Part shown: positions 32,761-41,202 of the stretch, piece by piece
Numbering within the stretch: the stretch's first letter is position 1
Layout of the letters: the number at the start of each line of letters is the position of its first letter
Assembly: GCA_039908105.1 (NCBI GenBank)
Contig: JAMOBI010000017.1
Location: 1 to 41,474 of the forward strand
Direction of reading: 5' to 3'
Length of the DNA stretch: 41,474 bases
From: Magnetaquiglobus sp039908105
Lineage (GTDB): Bacteria > Pseudomonadota > Magnetococcia > Magnetococcales > Magnetaquicoccaceae
The notes under the pieces: generated by a model
Seen by the model: the letters and a program-made list of their open reading frames with translations, nothing else
What the model was told of the DNA's origin: nothing
Databases searched by the model: none
Position numbers and translations under genes: made by a program

Positions 32761-34301
32761 TGCTCGATCCCGAACCCTTCAAAACGCTGATCCGAAACCT
32801 CTGCGGTCTGACCTTCGATGCCAACAACGAGGGCAACCTGTTGCGTGCCTTGGAGGAGCGGATCCGGACGCACGGGATCAACCCCGGCGAGTATCTGTTG
32901 CGCTTGCGCGCCAATGCGCGTGAATTCCAGGAGTTGGTCAACCGCTTGACCATCAACGAGACCTTCTTCTTTCGCGAACCTGAACAATTGCGCCTGGTGG
33001 TCGAAAAGATCGTTCCCCGCACGCTTCAGCTGCGTCAGGGGATGGGGCCGGTGCGAATCTTGAGTGCCGGCTGCTCTTCGGGCGAAGAGCCCTACTCCCT
33101 GGTCATGGCGCTGATGGAACGGTATGGGAGCGGACTTGGGGCGCTCTTCTCCTTTCACGGTTGCGACATCGACAGCATGGTCCTGGCCAAGGCACGACGC
33201 GGCTGTTACTCGGAATTCTCCTTTCGTGGGGTCGATGACTCCTGGAAACATCACTACTTTCATCGGGATAAGGGTCACTACTGCCTGAAGGAGTCGGTCA
33301 AGCGGGCTGTGACGTTTCATGCCTTCAATCTATTGAGCGATCCAATCATCCCGGAGTTCCGGGAGATCGATATTCTGCTGTTTCGCAATGTCTCCATCTA
33401 CTTTGATCTGCCGACGCGCCAGAGGGTTCTGGAGCGCGTTGCCTCGATGTTAAGCGACCATGGCATTTTGATCGTAGCCGCTTCCGAAACGCTCGCCAAT
33501 GATCTGGGGGGGCTGCGTCTCGTGCAGGAGGATGGACTGTTTCATTTTACCAAAGCGGATATGGCGGCTGCCGGGTCTGCAAAAGAGATCTCCCGGAGGC
33601 CTGCCAGCGACGACCGGGTCGTCATGCCCGATCCGCATTTCACCGTGGGACTTGCGCAGGGAGTTCCACAGGTGGGGGGTGAGGGGGTTCTCCCCCCATC
33701 CTGTACGTTTACGTTGTCAAACGGGAGTGCGCGAGAAACGATTCCCACCCCTTGTCAAGAGGAGGCGACGGTTGCGGATGGGGGGTTGGATCAAGCACGG
33801 TTGTTGCTGAGCGACAAGCGTTATGATGAGGCATTGGCGAGGCTCGATGCCCTGCTCGTCAACCATCCCAACCATGTCGGTGCCACGCTGCTCAAGGCTC
33901 ATCTGTTGATCGAACGGCGTGAATTCGATGTGGCTGAACAGCTTTCCAGGCTGGCTTTGAGCGCGGATCCGGGTTCGATCGATGCCATTTGGCTGTTGGG
34001 GGTGGTTGCCAAGTGGCGCAAGCGGCGTGACGAGGCGATCGATTGGTTCAAGCAGGCGGTTTACCGGGAGCATCTCTGCTGGCCAGCGCACTATTACCTG
34101 GCTGATCTCTATCGTGCCGGTCATGAGACCGAACGGGCCCGACGCGCCTATCGGGTGGTGATGCACCTTTTGTCCACACCGCGTCCGGAGAGTGGTTTGC
34201 GTCATCTGCCGGTGGAGTTGCCGGTGGCCGAGATTCGTTTTCTGTGCGCTCATCAGCTGGAAAAACTTGATACCACCCCAACCGTTCTCTCCACGAGGTA
34301 A
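32757..34301 (+). CDS. cheR: Chemotaxis methyltransferase CheR with TPR domain
   Basis: 514 residues. The N-terminal CheR domain methylates receptor glutamates with S-adenosylmethionine: helical part with LTINETFFFRE, then the SAM-binding LSAGCSSGEEPYSLVMAL at about 103-120 and LLFRNVSIYF. A Ser/Pro-rich linker (about 280-335) leads to tetratricopeptide-like helical repeats (about 335-460, ARLDALLVNHPNHVGATLLK and on). CheR-TPR fusions occur in Wsp, Frz and other alternative chemosensory systems, where the repeats tune activity or binding. It starts within the cheB stop codon (ATGATG), after GGGAGGGGG. cheA begins three bases on. Confidence 0.95.
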   Translation: MMLDPEPFKTLIRNLCGLTFDANNEGNLLRALEERIRTHGINPGEYLLRLRANAREFQELVNRLTINETFFFREPEQLRLVVEKIVPRTLQLRQGMGPVRILSAGCSSGEEPYSLVMALMERYGSGLGALFSFHGCDIDSMVLAKARRGCYSEFSFRGVDDSWKHHYFHRDKGHYCLKESVKRAVTFHAFNLLSDPIIPEFREIDILLFRNVSIYFDLPTRQRVLERVASMLSDHGILIVAASETLANDLGGLRLVQEDGLFHFTKADMAAAGSAKEISRRPASDDRVVMPDPHFTVGLAQGVPQVGGEGVLPPSCTFTLSNGSARETIPTPCQEEATVADGGLDQARLLLSDKRYDEALARLDALLVNHPNHVGATLLKAHLLIERREFDVAEQLSRLALSADPGSIDAIWLLGVVAKWRKRRDEAIDWFKQAVYREHLCWPAHYYLADLYRAGHETERARRAYRVVMHLLSTPRPESGLRHLPVELPVAEIRFLCAHQLEKLDTTPTVLSTR

Positions 34302-34304
34302 GCG

Positions 34305-36545
34305 GTGGCCATCGATTTGAAAAAATTCATTCTGCGTTTTGTCGAGGAGGCGCGCGATCATCTTCGACAGCTCAACGAGGGGTTGTCGAGCCTGGAGAGT
34401 GGTGATGGGGCGGTGGTGCACGCGATATTTCGCTCCGCGCACACCATCAAAGGTTCGGCGCGCATGCTCAAACTCGATCCAATCACCGAGACCGCGCACC
34501 GCATCGAGGATATCCTGGGTGTGCTGCGCGACGGCAAAGGCGGTTTTCATCCGGAGATGGGAGAGTGGCTGCATCGTGCCTTGGAGGAGATCAGCGCCCA
34601 GGTGGATCGGTTGGCTGAAACCCCGGATGCCGCGAAGCTGACCCCTGTGGATCCGGCATTGCTGGCCAACCTGATCCGTCTGGCTGTGGCGAACAGCCCC
34701 CCGGTTCCAGCCGCTGATGTCACGGCGGCTGCTCCCCCCGCATCCCCGGTCGCCGCCCCCTCCCCGATTGCTGCTTCGAGTGCCTCTGCTCCCGCCGTGT
34801 CTGCGGAACCGATTGTTCCATCGAATGCCACGCAGCCCGAAGCTCGACTGAAAAGTTCCGATACCGTGCGGGTGCGTTTGACCAAGCTGGACGAATTGAT
34901 CAAGCTGATGGGCGAATTGCTCTCCAGTCACACCCGCATGCGGCAGCGACTGATCGAGGTGGTCGAGTTGGAACGGCAGTCGGTGCATGCTGTCGATCGG
35001 GAGGAGTTTGGCGCAGCGCTGCACCGTTTTGCGCTGCGTCTTCGTGAGGATGCCCACGATCAGGAAGGGTTGATGAACGAGCTGCACGACAAAACCCTGA
35101 TGATGCGCATGCTGCCGTTGGCGGTAATCTTCGAGCCGGCACAGGGGCTGGTGCGCGATCTGGCCCGATCGGTCGGCAAACAGGTGATCTGTCAGGTCAA
35201 GGGCGGCGAGATCGAACTGGACCGGCGCATCATCGACAAGCTCTCCGATCCGGTGATTCACTTGTTGCGCAACGCCATTGATCACGGTCTGGAGAGTCCG
35301 CAGGCGCGGCGGGCCAGTGGCAAACCGGAACAGGGACGCCTGACGCTTTCCGCGCGTCACGAGTCGGGTCAGGTGGTGATCGAGATCGAGGACGATGGCG
35401 CCGGCATCGCGTTTGACAAGGTACGCGCCAAGGCGATCCGCATGGGGGTGATCAACGAGGAGCGTGCCGCGACTTTGACCGAGCGCGAAATTTTGGATCT
35501 GATCTTTCTGCCGGGTTTCTCCACTGCGAATTTTGTGACAGATTTGTCGGGACGCGGGGTTGGCATGGATGTGGTACGCCAGAGCGTGCAGGATGAATTG
35601 CGCGGCGCAATCGATCTTGAGACCCGGGTGGGTCTGGGCACGACCTTGCGGCTGCGGGTGCCATTTTCGCTCGCTTTGGTACGGGTGCTCCTGGTGGAGG
35701 TGGCGGGTCGTGTATTTGGTTTCACGGCGCGCCATGTCAGCCTGCTCAAACGGGTGCCCCGCACGGCGACGCTTGAGGTGGGTGAACGGAGCATGGTGAT
35801 CCTCGGCAACGAATTCGTGCCGCTGTTGCGCTTGAACGAATTGCTCGAACTGCCTGATCTGCCCGGAAAATCATTCATGTCGAATGGCCCGATCGATCCG
35901 GGTGAGCGGTTTGGCATGCTGCTGGTGGTTTTGCTGGTGCGCGATGAAAAGATCGCCCTGGAGGTGGATGCGCTGCTCGATGAGCACGACATGGTGCTGC
36001 ACCCGGTGCCAGAGATGATGAAGACGGTGTCGCTGCTCTCCGGATTGGTGGTGACCGGTGAGAATGCCCTGGTGAGCGTTCTGCATGCCCCTGCCCTCTT
36101 CGAGCGGGCACGTCGCGTGCGGGTACTTAAAGAGAAGATCGTTTTTCAAAAAAGCACGGTTACGCATGACCGGGTGCTGGTGGTCGACGACTCGCTCAAC
36201 ACACGCGAGATCGAAAAGGATCTTTTGGAGGCGTGCGGATTCAGCGTCACCCTGGCCGAGGATGGTCTGGACGGTTTGCGACACGCCCTGGCATCGGAGT
36301 TCGACGCGGTGTTGACCGACGTGGAGATGCCGGGCATGGACGGTTTTTCACTCACCGAGCGGTTGCGGCGCGAGGAGCGTTATCGGGACAAACCGATCAT
36401 CATCCTCACCTCACGCGATCGCGAGGAGGACAAACAGCGCGGGATGCGGGCAGGAGCGGATGCCTACATCGTCAAGGGGGATTTTTCTCAAGGCAACCTG
36501 GTGGATACCCTGCGCAATCTGTTGGGATGGCGCGGTCACGCATGA
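34305..36545 (+). CDS. cheA: Hybrid chemotaxis histidine kinase CheA with C-terminal receiver
   Basis: 746 residues with a GTG start. The Hpt domain has His46 in SAHTIKGSARMLKL. An Ala/Pro-rich linker (about 140-180) replaces a clear P2 domain. Dimerisation, then ATPase with the N box HLLRNAIDHGLES, IEDDGAGI and DLSGRGVGMDVVR. A CheW-like domain (about 450-590) and a receiver with Asp672 (AVLTDVEMPGMDG) follow. Hybrid CheA kinases of this layout are typical of Wsp and Frz systems rather than of flagellar chemotaxis. The receiver may be a phosphate sink or an internal output. Placed between cheR and a stand-alone receiver in a tight operon. Confidence 0.95.
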   Translation: MAIDLKKFILRFVEEARDHLRQLNEGLSSLESGDGAVVHAIFRSAHTIKGSARMLKLDPITETAHRIEDILGVLRDGKGGFHPEMGEWLHRALEEISAQVDRLAETPDAAKLTPVDPALLANLIRLAVANSPPVPAADVTAAAPPASPVAAPSPIAASSASAPAVSAEPIVPSNATQPEARLKSSDTVRVRLTKLDELIKLMGELLSSHTRMRQRLIEVVELERQSVHAVDREEFGAALHRFALRLREDAHDQEGLMNELHDKTLMMRMLPLAVIFEPAQGLVRDLARSVGKQVICQVKGGEIELDRRIIDKLSDPVIHLLRNAIDHGLESPQARRASGKPEQGRLTLSARHESGQVVIEIEDDGAGIAFDKVRAKAIRMGVINEERAATLTEREILDLIFLPGFSTANFVTDLSGRGVGMDVVRQSVQDELRGAIDLETRVGLGTTLRLRVPFSLALVRVLLVEVAGRVFGFTARHVSLLKRVPRTATLEVGERSMVILGNEFVPLLRLNELLELPDLPGKSFMSNGPIDPGERFGMLLVVLLVRDEKIALEVDALLDEHDMVLHPVPEMMKTVSLLSGLVVTGENALVSVLHAPALFERARRVRVLKEKIVFQKSTVTHDRVLVVDDSLNTREIEKDLLEACGFSVTLAEDGLDGLRHALASEFDAVLTDVEMPGMDGFSLTERLRREERYRDKPIIILTSRDREEDKQRGMRAGADAYIVKGDFSQGNLVDTLRNLLGWRGHA

Positions 36546-36563
36546 GAGAGGTAAGGAGGGGCA

Positions 36564-36932
36564 ATGCGTATTCTGGTGGTGGATGACGATCCGGTTGCCG
36601 GCGAGATGACCATGGCCGTGCTCGAAGGGGCGGGGCATGCGGTGGTGCTGGTCGAAAACGGGGTGGAGGCCTTGGACGCGCTTGAGGACGGGAATGATTT
36701 CGCCATGATCATCAGCGACATGAACATGCCGCTCGTCTCGGGGATCGAACTGTTCGGCGAATTACGTGGGAGGGGGGATGATCGGCCATTCATTCTCTTG
36801 ACCGGGGATGATCCGGAGGGTCCACTGGCCAGGGAACCGCGTCTCGATGGTTGCCTGACCAAGGATTTCACCCTGGAGGAGAGCCTGCCGAACATGATGG
36901 CGGAAGTTCTGGCACGTCGTGGATCGGGATGA
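36564..36932 (+). CDS. Single-domain response regulator (CheY-like)
   Basis: 122 residues, only a receiver domain. Acid pocket Asp7-Asp8-Asp9, phospho-acceptor Asp52 in MIISDMNMP, conserved Thr in ILLTGDD and Lys in CLTKDF. GGAGG precedes the start. Located 19 bases after cheA and 42 before the GGDEF protein. It may be a CheY for motility, or an intermediate that passes phosphate to the Hpt of the next protein; the sequence alone cannot tell. Confidence 0.9.
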   Translation: MRILVVDDDPVAGEMTMAVLEGAGHAVVLVENGVEALDALEDGNDFAMIISDMNMPLVSGIELFGELRGRGDDRPFILLTGDDPEGPLAREPRLDGCLTKDFTLEESLPNMMAEVLARRGSG

Positions 36933-36973
36933 GTACGTCGAATGCCTATTGGAGACCACGGAGGTGAACGGTC

Positions 36974-38650
36974 ATGAGCAAGGGTCCATCATCGGTGCAG
37001 GAGCGGATTGCCCGGTTGCGCGCGGTTTTCATCGAGCAACTGCCGGAACGGATCACCCATGCCCGACAACTGCTTGATGCACTCAAACAGAGTCCCGGCG
37101 ATGCGGCTCTGATCGATGAGATGCACCAGTTCTTTCATGGCGTGAAAGGGACGGGACGTTCGTTCGGTTTGCGGGAGTTGGGAGTGGCCGCCTCGCAAGG
37201 CGAGGAGTGGACCGCCCGGCATGCCGTGACCTTGGAAGAGATCGCACCCGAAACCTGGTTGGCGCGGCTGGAGGAGTATCTGGATCTGCTCGCTTCGATG
37301 GCCGATGAGGTGACCAAGAGCCAGGGAGAGGCTGATTCAACGGTGCAGGATGGTGCCAAGTCGGACGACAAGGAGGTTTTCGAGGATGGATTGGAGCGGC
37401 GTGGACGCCAGGTTTACATCTGTGATGACGACGTATTGACCCTCGATCAGATGTCCAACCAATTGCGCTGTTTTGGTTTCAAGACCATGACCTTCACCGA
37501 TCCCAACTCGTTGCGTGCGGCGGTATTGAATCACCGGCCTGACGCGGTGATCATGGACATCATGTTCCCCTCGGGTCACGATGCCGGCACCCGGGCGGTG
37601 GCTGCCCTGCAACAGGAGATCGAACGAGAGATCCCGACCCTGTTTCTGTCGGCCCGGACCGATTTCGCTGCCCGTCTGGATGCGGTACGCGCAGGTGGTG
37701 AAGCCTATTTTCTCAAGCCGGCGCGCGCCATGGAGCTGGTCTCCGCGCTTGACGGTTTGACCGGTCAGCAGCAGGCCGATCCGTATCGGATCCTGGTGGT
37801 CGACGATCAGCCGGAGATCGCCGAGTATCATGCCTTGATTCTCGAAGGTGCGGGCATGGTGACCCGTTGCCTCGGTGATCCGGGTCGGATTCTCGATGAG
37901 TTGCGCGAATTCCGCTCCGATCTGGTGCTCATGGACATGTACATGCCCTCCTGCAATGGGCGTGATCTGGCGCGACTGATCCGGCAGATTCCCGATTATG
38001 TCGGCCTGCCGATCGTCTTTTTGTCCGGCGAGACCGATCGCAAGAAACAGGATTCGGCCATGCGCATCGGTGCGGAGGGGTTTTTGACCAAACCGGTCAA
38101 CTCGGAGGATTTAATCAATGCCGTGGCGGTGCGTGCCGAACGGATGCGTACCCTGCGCTCCCTCATGACGCGCGACAGTCTCACCGGCCTGTTCAACCAC
38201 ACCACCACCACACAACTGTTGGAAAACGCCATCGCCACAGCCCAACGCAACAAGACCACGTTGTGTTTCACGATGATTGACATCGATCACTTCAAATCGG
38301 TCAACGATACCCATGGACATCCGGTGGGCGATCAGGTGATTTTGGCACTCTCGCGCGTTTTGAATCAACGGTTGCGTCACTCCGACGTGGTGGGACGCTA
38401 CGGTGGCGAGGAGTTCGCGGTGATCCTCCAGGATGCCACCCTGGAACGCTCCTCCCGTCTGATCAATGAGTTGCGTCTTGACTTCGGCAAGGTGGTGTTT
38501 CAATCACCCAAGGGAAATTTCTCGTGCACGTTCAGCGCCGGCATCGCCACTCTCACTCAGCACGGTTGCATGGAGACCTTGCGCGAGGCGGCGGATCGGG
38601 CGTTGTACCTGGCCAAGAGTCATGGCCGCAACCGCGTGGTGTTGGATTGA
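36974..38650 (+). CDS. Hpt-REC-REC-GGDEF diguanylate cyclase
   Basis: 558 residues. An Hpt domain with His55 (HQFFHGVKGTGRSFG) leads, followed by receiver 1 (Asp195 in AVIMDIMFP), receiver 2 (Asp321 in LVLMDMYMP) and a GGDEF domain with GGEEF at 477-481. The inhibitory RxxD site (RHSD, 468-471) stands exactly five residues before GGEEF. All key residues for making c-di-GMP from GTP are visible. Phosphotransfer through the Hpt and receivers likely controls the cyclase, as in WspR, but the Hpt and second receiver are extra. Last gene of the operon; repeats follow. Confidence 0.93.
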   Translation: MSKGPSSVQERIARLRAVFIEQLPERITHARQLLDALKQSPGDAALIDEMHQFFHGVKGTGRSFGLRELGVAASQGEEWTARHAVTLEEIAPETWLARLEEYLDLLASMADEVTKSQGEADSTVQDGAKSDDKEVFEDGLERRGRQVYICDDDVLTLDQMSNQLRCFGFKTMTFTDPNSLRAAVLNHRPDAVIMDIMFPSGHDAGTRAVAALQQEIEREIPTLFLSARTDFAARLDAVRAGGEAYFLKPARAMELVSALDGLTGQQQADPYRILVVDDQPEIAEYHALILEGAGMVTRCLGDPGRILDELREFRSDLVLMDMYMPSCNGRDLARLIRQIPDYVGLPIVFLSGETDRKKQDSAMRIGAEGFLTKPVNSEDLINAVAVRAERMRTLRSLMTRDSLTGLFNHTTTTQLLENAIATAQRNKTTLCFTMIDIDHFKSVNDTHGHPVGDQVILALSRVLNQRLRHSDVVGRYGGEEFAVILQDATLERSSRLINELRLDFGKVVFQSPKGNFSCTFSAGIATLTQHGCMETLREAADRALYLAKSHGRNRVVLD

Positions 38651-38711
38651 TCAAAAGTAATCATGCGGGAGTTGTTCCCTTGCAGGGGGCCTGCGACCCG
38701 CAAGACCCATT

Positions 38712-38918
38712 TAAACCGCAACCATCACGGGATGCGTAGTTCCATTAATAGGGGTCCAGGGGGATTATCCCCCTGGTGGGTTCCAAGGGCGAAGCCTTTG
38801 GGACTTTGTTTTTGACTTTAGTGCGCTCTTCAAAAGAAGCATTTTTCGCGCCTTTTGCGAAAAATGCGCTGCGCGCAGCCTTGCAAAAAACTACGCATCC
38901 CAAAGCAGGTGCGGTTTA
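38712..38918 (+). repeat. Chimeric repeat copy R9
   Basis: Flanked by TA on both sides (38712-38713, 38917-38918). The left half is the inverse of the module in copy R4 (terminal repeat AACCGCAACCATCACGGGATG, palindrome CCAGGGGGATTATCCCCCTGG, AAGGGCGAAGCC). The right half is the normal forward element with the constant hairpin and the terminal repeat ending GTGCGGTT. It therefore joins two subtypes. It starts 61 bases after the GGDEF stop codon. Confidence 0.85.
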
Positions 38919-39128
38919 CCAATCAAGCGAAACTGCCAAGCTGGTAGCGGTTTAAACCGCGCCTGCTTTGGGATGCGTAGTGGGTCAACAGAACTGATTT
39001 GACAGCCTGCATGATGCGCTTTTACTGGTAAAAAAAAGAGAGGGTCTGGGAGAGGAATCTCCCATACCCTCTCTTTTTTTTTACCAGTAAAGCGAAACTG
39101 CCAAGCCGTCAAATCAGTTCTGTTGACC
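38919..39128. repeat. Repeat R10: two units sharing one TA plus a long nested hairpin
   Basis: A short unit ends GCGGTT at 38952, TA follows at 38953-38954, and AACCGCGCCTGCTTTGGGATG begins at once. Two terminal repeats thus share one TA. Then comes a nested hairpin: outer perfect 21-bp arms 38983-39003 and 39108-39128, an inner arm pair (39021-39045 with 39066-39091, one base length difference), and the core CTGGGAGAGGAATCTCCCA. With R9 it fills the gap between the GGDEF gene and the uracil-DNA glycosylase gene. The right outer arm overlaps the end of the glycosylase gene. Confidence 0.85.
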
Positions 39129-39914
39129 TGGTAGTTTTTTTAACAGTCGCAGATCATCCCACACCGCTCGCTTGGCTAACGGCGCACGCAGACAATAGAT
39201 CGGATGATAAGTCACAACGACGGGAATTCCACGCCAGGCGTGCAACTCTCCACGAGCACCCACCAACCGCTCCACCGCTCCCAACAACGTCTCCACCGCC
39301 AGTTTTCCCATGGCGACAATCGCCTTTGGACGAATGGTCTCAATCTCTTCGATCCAATAGCGCTGACACAATCGGATCTCATCCCCTCGAGGGGTGCGAT
39401 CCGCCGGCGGACGACACTTGACCACGCAGGTCACGTAGACCTCCTCTCTTTTGCATCCCAACGCACGCAGCATGCCGGCAAACAGTTCTCGCACCTCACC
39501 GGACAGTGGCGCACCCTCCTGCTCATCCGCTTCACTCGGGGCATCGGTCACCCAGACCAGCGATGCATCCAGAGCACCCGCCCCGTAGAGCGCACGGCGT
39601 CTGGTCAAAGAGAGGCCGCAAGCCTGACAAACCGCCACCCTGCTGGCACGCTCGGCAAACAGAACGGAGCGCTCTTCAGGAGCAACCGGAGCGGTCAACA
39701 GGCGGTCCACAGAAATTTTGGGAGGCTCCGGTACAAGGTTGATCTGGGGAGCCTTCGTAAATTGGGGATCGATCGGCACCGACAGCCGCGACGAGGTTAC
39801 GGACGGCAGCAGCAGGGAAGCCTGGTGCCAACCATACTCCTCCCCCGTGAGACGATCAATCCCGCACTCTCGCCAATAGCGCAGCGTGGCCAGCAGTGCG
39901 GATTGCGTCTCCAT
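39114..39914 (-). CDS. Family-4-like uracil-DNA glycosylase
   Basis: 266 residues. The C-terminal 170 residues match the iron-sulfur uracil-DNA glycosylase family, which excises uracil from DNA: Cys96 and Cys99 in CQACG plus a later Cys in CQRYW as cluster ligands, VVKCRPPADRTPRGDE, and VVVTYHPIYCLR near the end. Motif A reads TDAPSEADE (Asp124) where family 4 usually has GEAPG, and YVTCVVKC replaces YITNVVKC. The first 90 residues are a variable extension with Pro-rich parts. Its last four residues (GQQN) and stop codon lie inside the arm of repeat R10. Activity is plausible but not certain. Confidence 0.82.
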   Translation of the reverse strand: METQSALLATLRYWRECGIDRLTGEEYGWHQASLLLPSVTSSRLSVPIDPQFTKAPQINLVPEPPKISVDRLLTAPVAPEERSVLFAERASRVAVCQACGLSLTRRRALYGAGALDASLVWVTDAPSEADEQEGAPLSGEVRELFAGMLRALGCKREEVYVTCVVKCRPPADRTPRGDEIRLCQRYWIEEIETIRPKAIVAMGKLAVETLLGAVERLVGARGELHAWRGIPVVVTYHPIYCLRAPLAKRAVWDDLRLLKKLPGQQN

Positions 39915-39949
39915 GAGGGAGTCTCACCGGGGAATCGAAGGGTGTTTGA

Positions 39950-40141
39950 TCAACTGATGGTCGCGCGATGATGAGTCGGACGCATCGAATAGGCCGTGGC
40001 ATCCCGCTTGAGCTTGGTGAGCTTTCTTTGCAGAATGAGAGCGGTTTGATAGGTCTCGATTCCTTTAATAACAGTCATCTTTTCAATCGTATCGTAAATT
40101 TCGTAATCGTTTTTCTTGGAAATGATCCGTAAAGTTTCCAT
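39950..40141 (-). CDS. Small protein of unknown function
   Basis: 63 residues, opening METLRIISKKNDYEIYDTIEKMTVIKGIETYQTALILQRKLTKLKR, then a basic tail with two His. No family recognised and no membrane segment. GGAG stands about seven bases before the ATG, which supports translation. The first 45 residues look like a small alpha/beta unit followed by a basic helix. It lies 35 bases upstream of the uracil-DNA glycosylase gene on the same strand, so they may share a transcript. Confidence 0.55.
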   Translation of the reverse strand: METLRIISKKNDYEIYDTIEKMTVIKGIETYQTALILQRKLTKLKRDATAYSMRPTHHRATIS

Positions 40142-40242
40142 AAGTCGCTCCGAGAAGCAGGGGTTGTCGCTTGAAGCCTAGAATAGCATTTTCCCTGCCA
40201 AGCGCTCTTCATTTGCATTGTCAAGGGGTTGCGAATCCGGCG

Positions 40243-41121
40243 TCAAAAGACCTCGGTTTCATTACTGGATGTGCGTGATTTTCTGCGTGCGCGCCACCAC
40301 TCACGCAACACCCAATAAAGAGTACCAAGAATGACCGTTCCACCGCAGAACATGCCGATAAAAATGGAATAATCGAAACGATATGAATCAGTTAACGGAT
40401 CGTAGGTGGTGCAGAAGAAGCGTACGCGACGCACCAACTCCTCGACCGGCGTCTCGTTTTCACTCGGCGGGGTTCCCAAAATCAGCGTACGCAGCGGCTC
40501 AGTCAGCAGCTGGGTCTGGAAGGTCTCGCCGTAGACCTGTCGATAGATGACTCCCTGGGCATCGACCACTGTGGCTTGAACCACATGATCAAATCCCTTC
40601 GGGGAGGGGGCATACACAAATCCCAATTGATGCGTAAGACGTGTGATCGTGTCAGCCGAGGCGCTCAGAACAATCCAATCGGGTTGTTTATCGATCCCTT
40701 GTTGATGAGCGAAGTTTGCCATGGCGCGCGGCGTGTCATAACGGGTATCAAAGCCGATGGTGACCACCTGAAAACTCTTTTCGCCGAAGGTCTCACGCGC
40801 TTTTTCGACCACCGAAGCCAGGTAGCGGCTCGCAATGGAACAGGTATGGTAGCAACTGGAATAGACCAGACTGATGATGAGCGGCTTGCCCAGAAAAGAG
40901 GAAAGTTCGACCTTCTCTCCCGCAGCATTGGTGAAAGAATAGCTTTCCAGCGTGCGTCCGAGAGCTGCCTGGCTGGTCTCCACGGCGGTCTGGGCATTGA
41001 AGACCGGATCGCGCCCCTTGCCGACCGGTGCTGCGGCCAAACAAACGTCAGGCAACAGCCAGAATCCGAGCAACAGGCTTAAAAAAAAGACCAGCAAGAG
41101 TGGTCTCGAATGTACAGCCAT
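40243..41121 (-). CDS. SCO1/SenC-family protein
   Basis: 292 residues, membrane-anchored with a thioredoxin-like domain in the periplasm. A Sec signal or anchor (about 7-30, LLLVFFLSLLLGFWLL, ending CLAAAP) is followed by the SCO domain with the copper ligands Cys90 and Cys94 (SSCYHTC) and His179 (GFDHVVQA). A C-terminal membrane helix (about 255-275, IFIGMFCGGTVILGTLYWVL) and a basic cytoplasmic tail complete it. SCO1 proteins deliver copper to the CuA site of cytochrome oxidase or act as thiol reductants. The C-terminal helix is an addition to the usual fold. No oxidase gene is in the window. Confidence 0.88.
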   Translation of the reverse strand: MAVHSRPLLLVFFLSLLLGFWLLPDVCLAAAPVGKGRDPVFNAQTAVETSQAALGRTLESYSFTNAAGEKVELSSFLGKPLIISLVYSSCYHTCSIASRYLASVVEKARETFGEKSFQVVTIGFDTRYDTPRAMANFAHQQGIDKQPDWIVLSASADTITRLTHQLGFVYAPSPKGFDHVVQATVVDAQGVIYRQVYGETFQTQLLTEPLRTLILGTPPSENETPVEELVRRVRFFCTTYDPLTDSYRFDYSIFIGMFCGGTVILGTLYWVLREWWRARRKSRTSSNETEVF

Positions 41122-41202
41122 GAAAACCTCGTTTATCAGACAAACAGGATGCGCTTCCGGTGTGAATCGATCGTGACCTGCCTGGTGTTGTAGTGGGCTT
41201 TA

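Noticed and set aside
33717..35735. A 672-residue leftward frame opposite cheR and cheA
   Set aside because: It covers the junction of two certain genes and reads as a Gln/His/Arg-rich antisense product.
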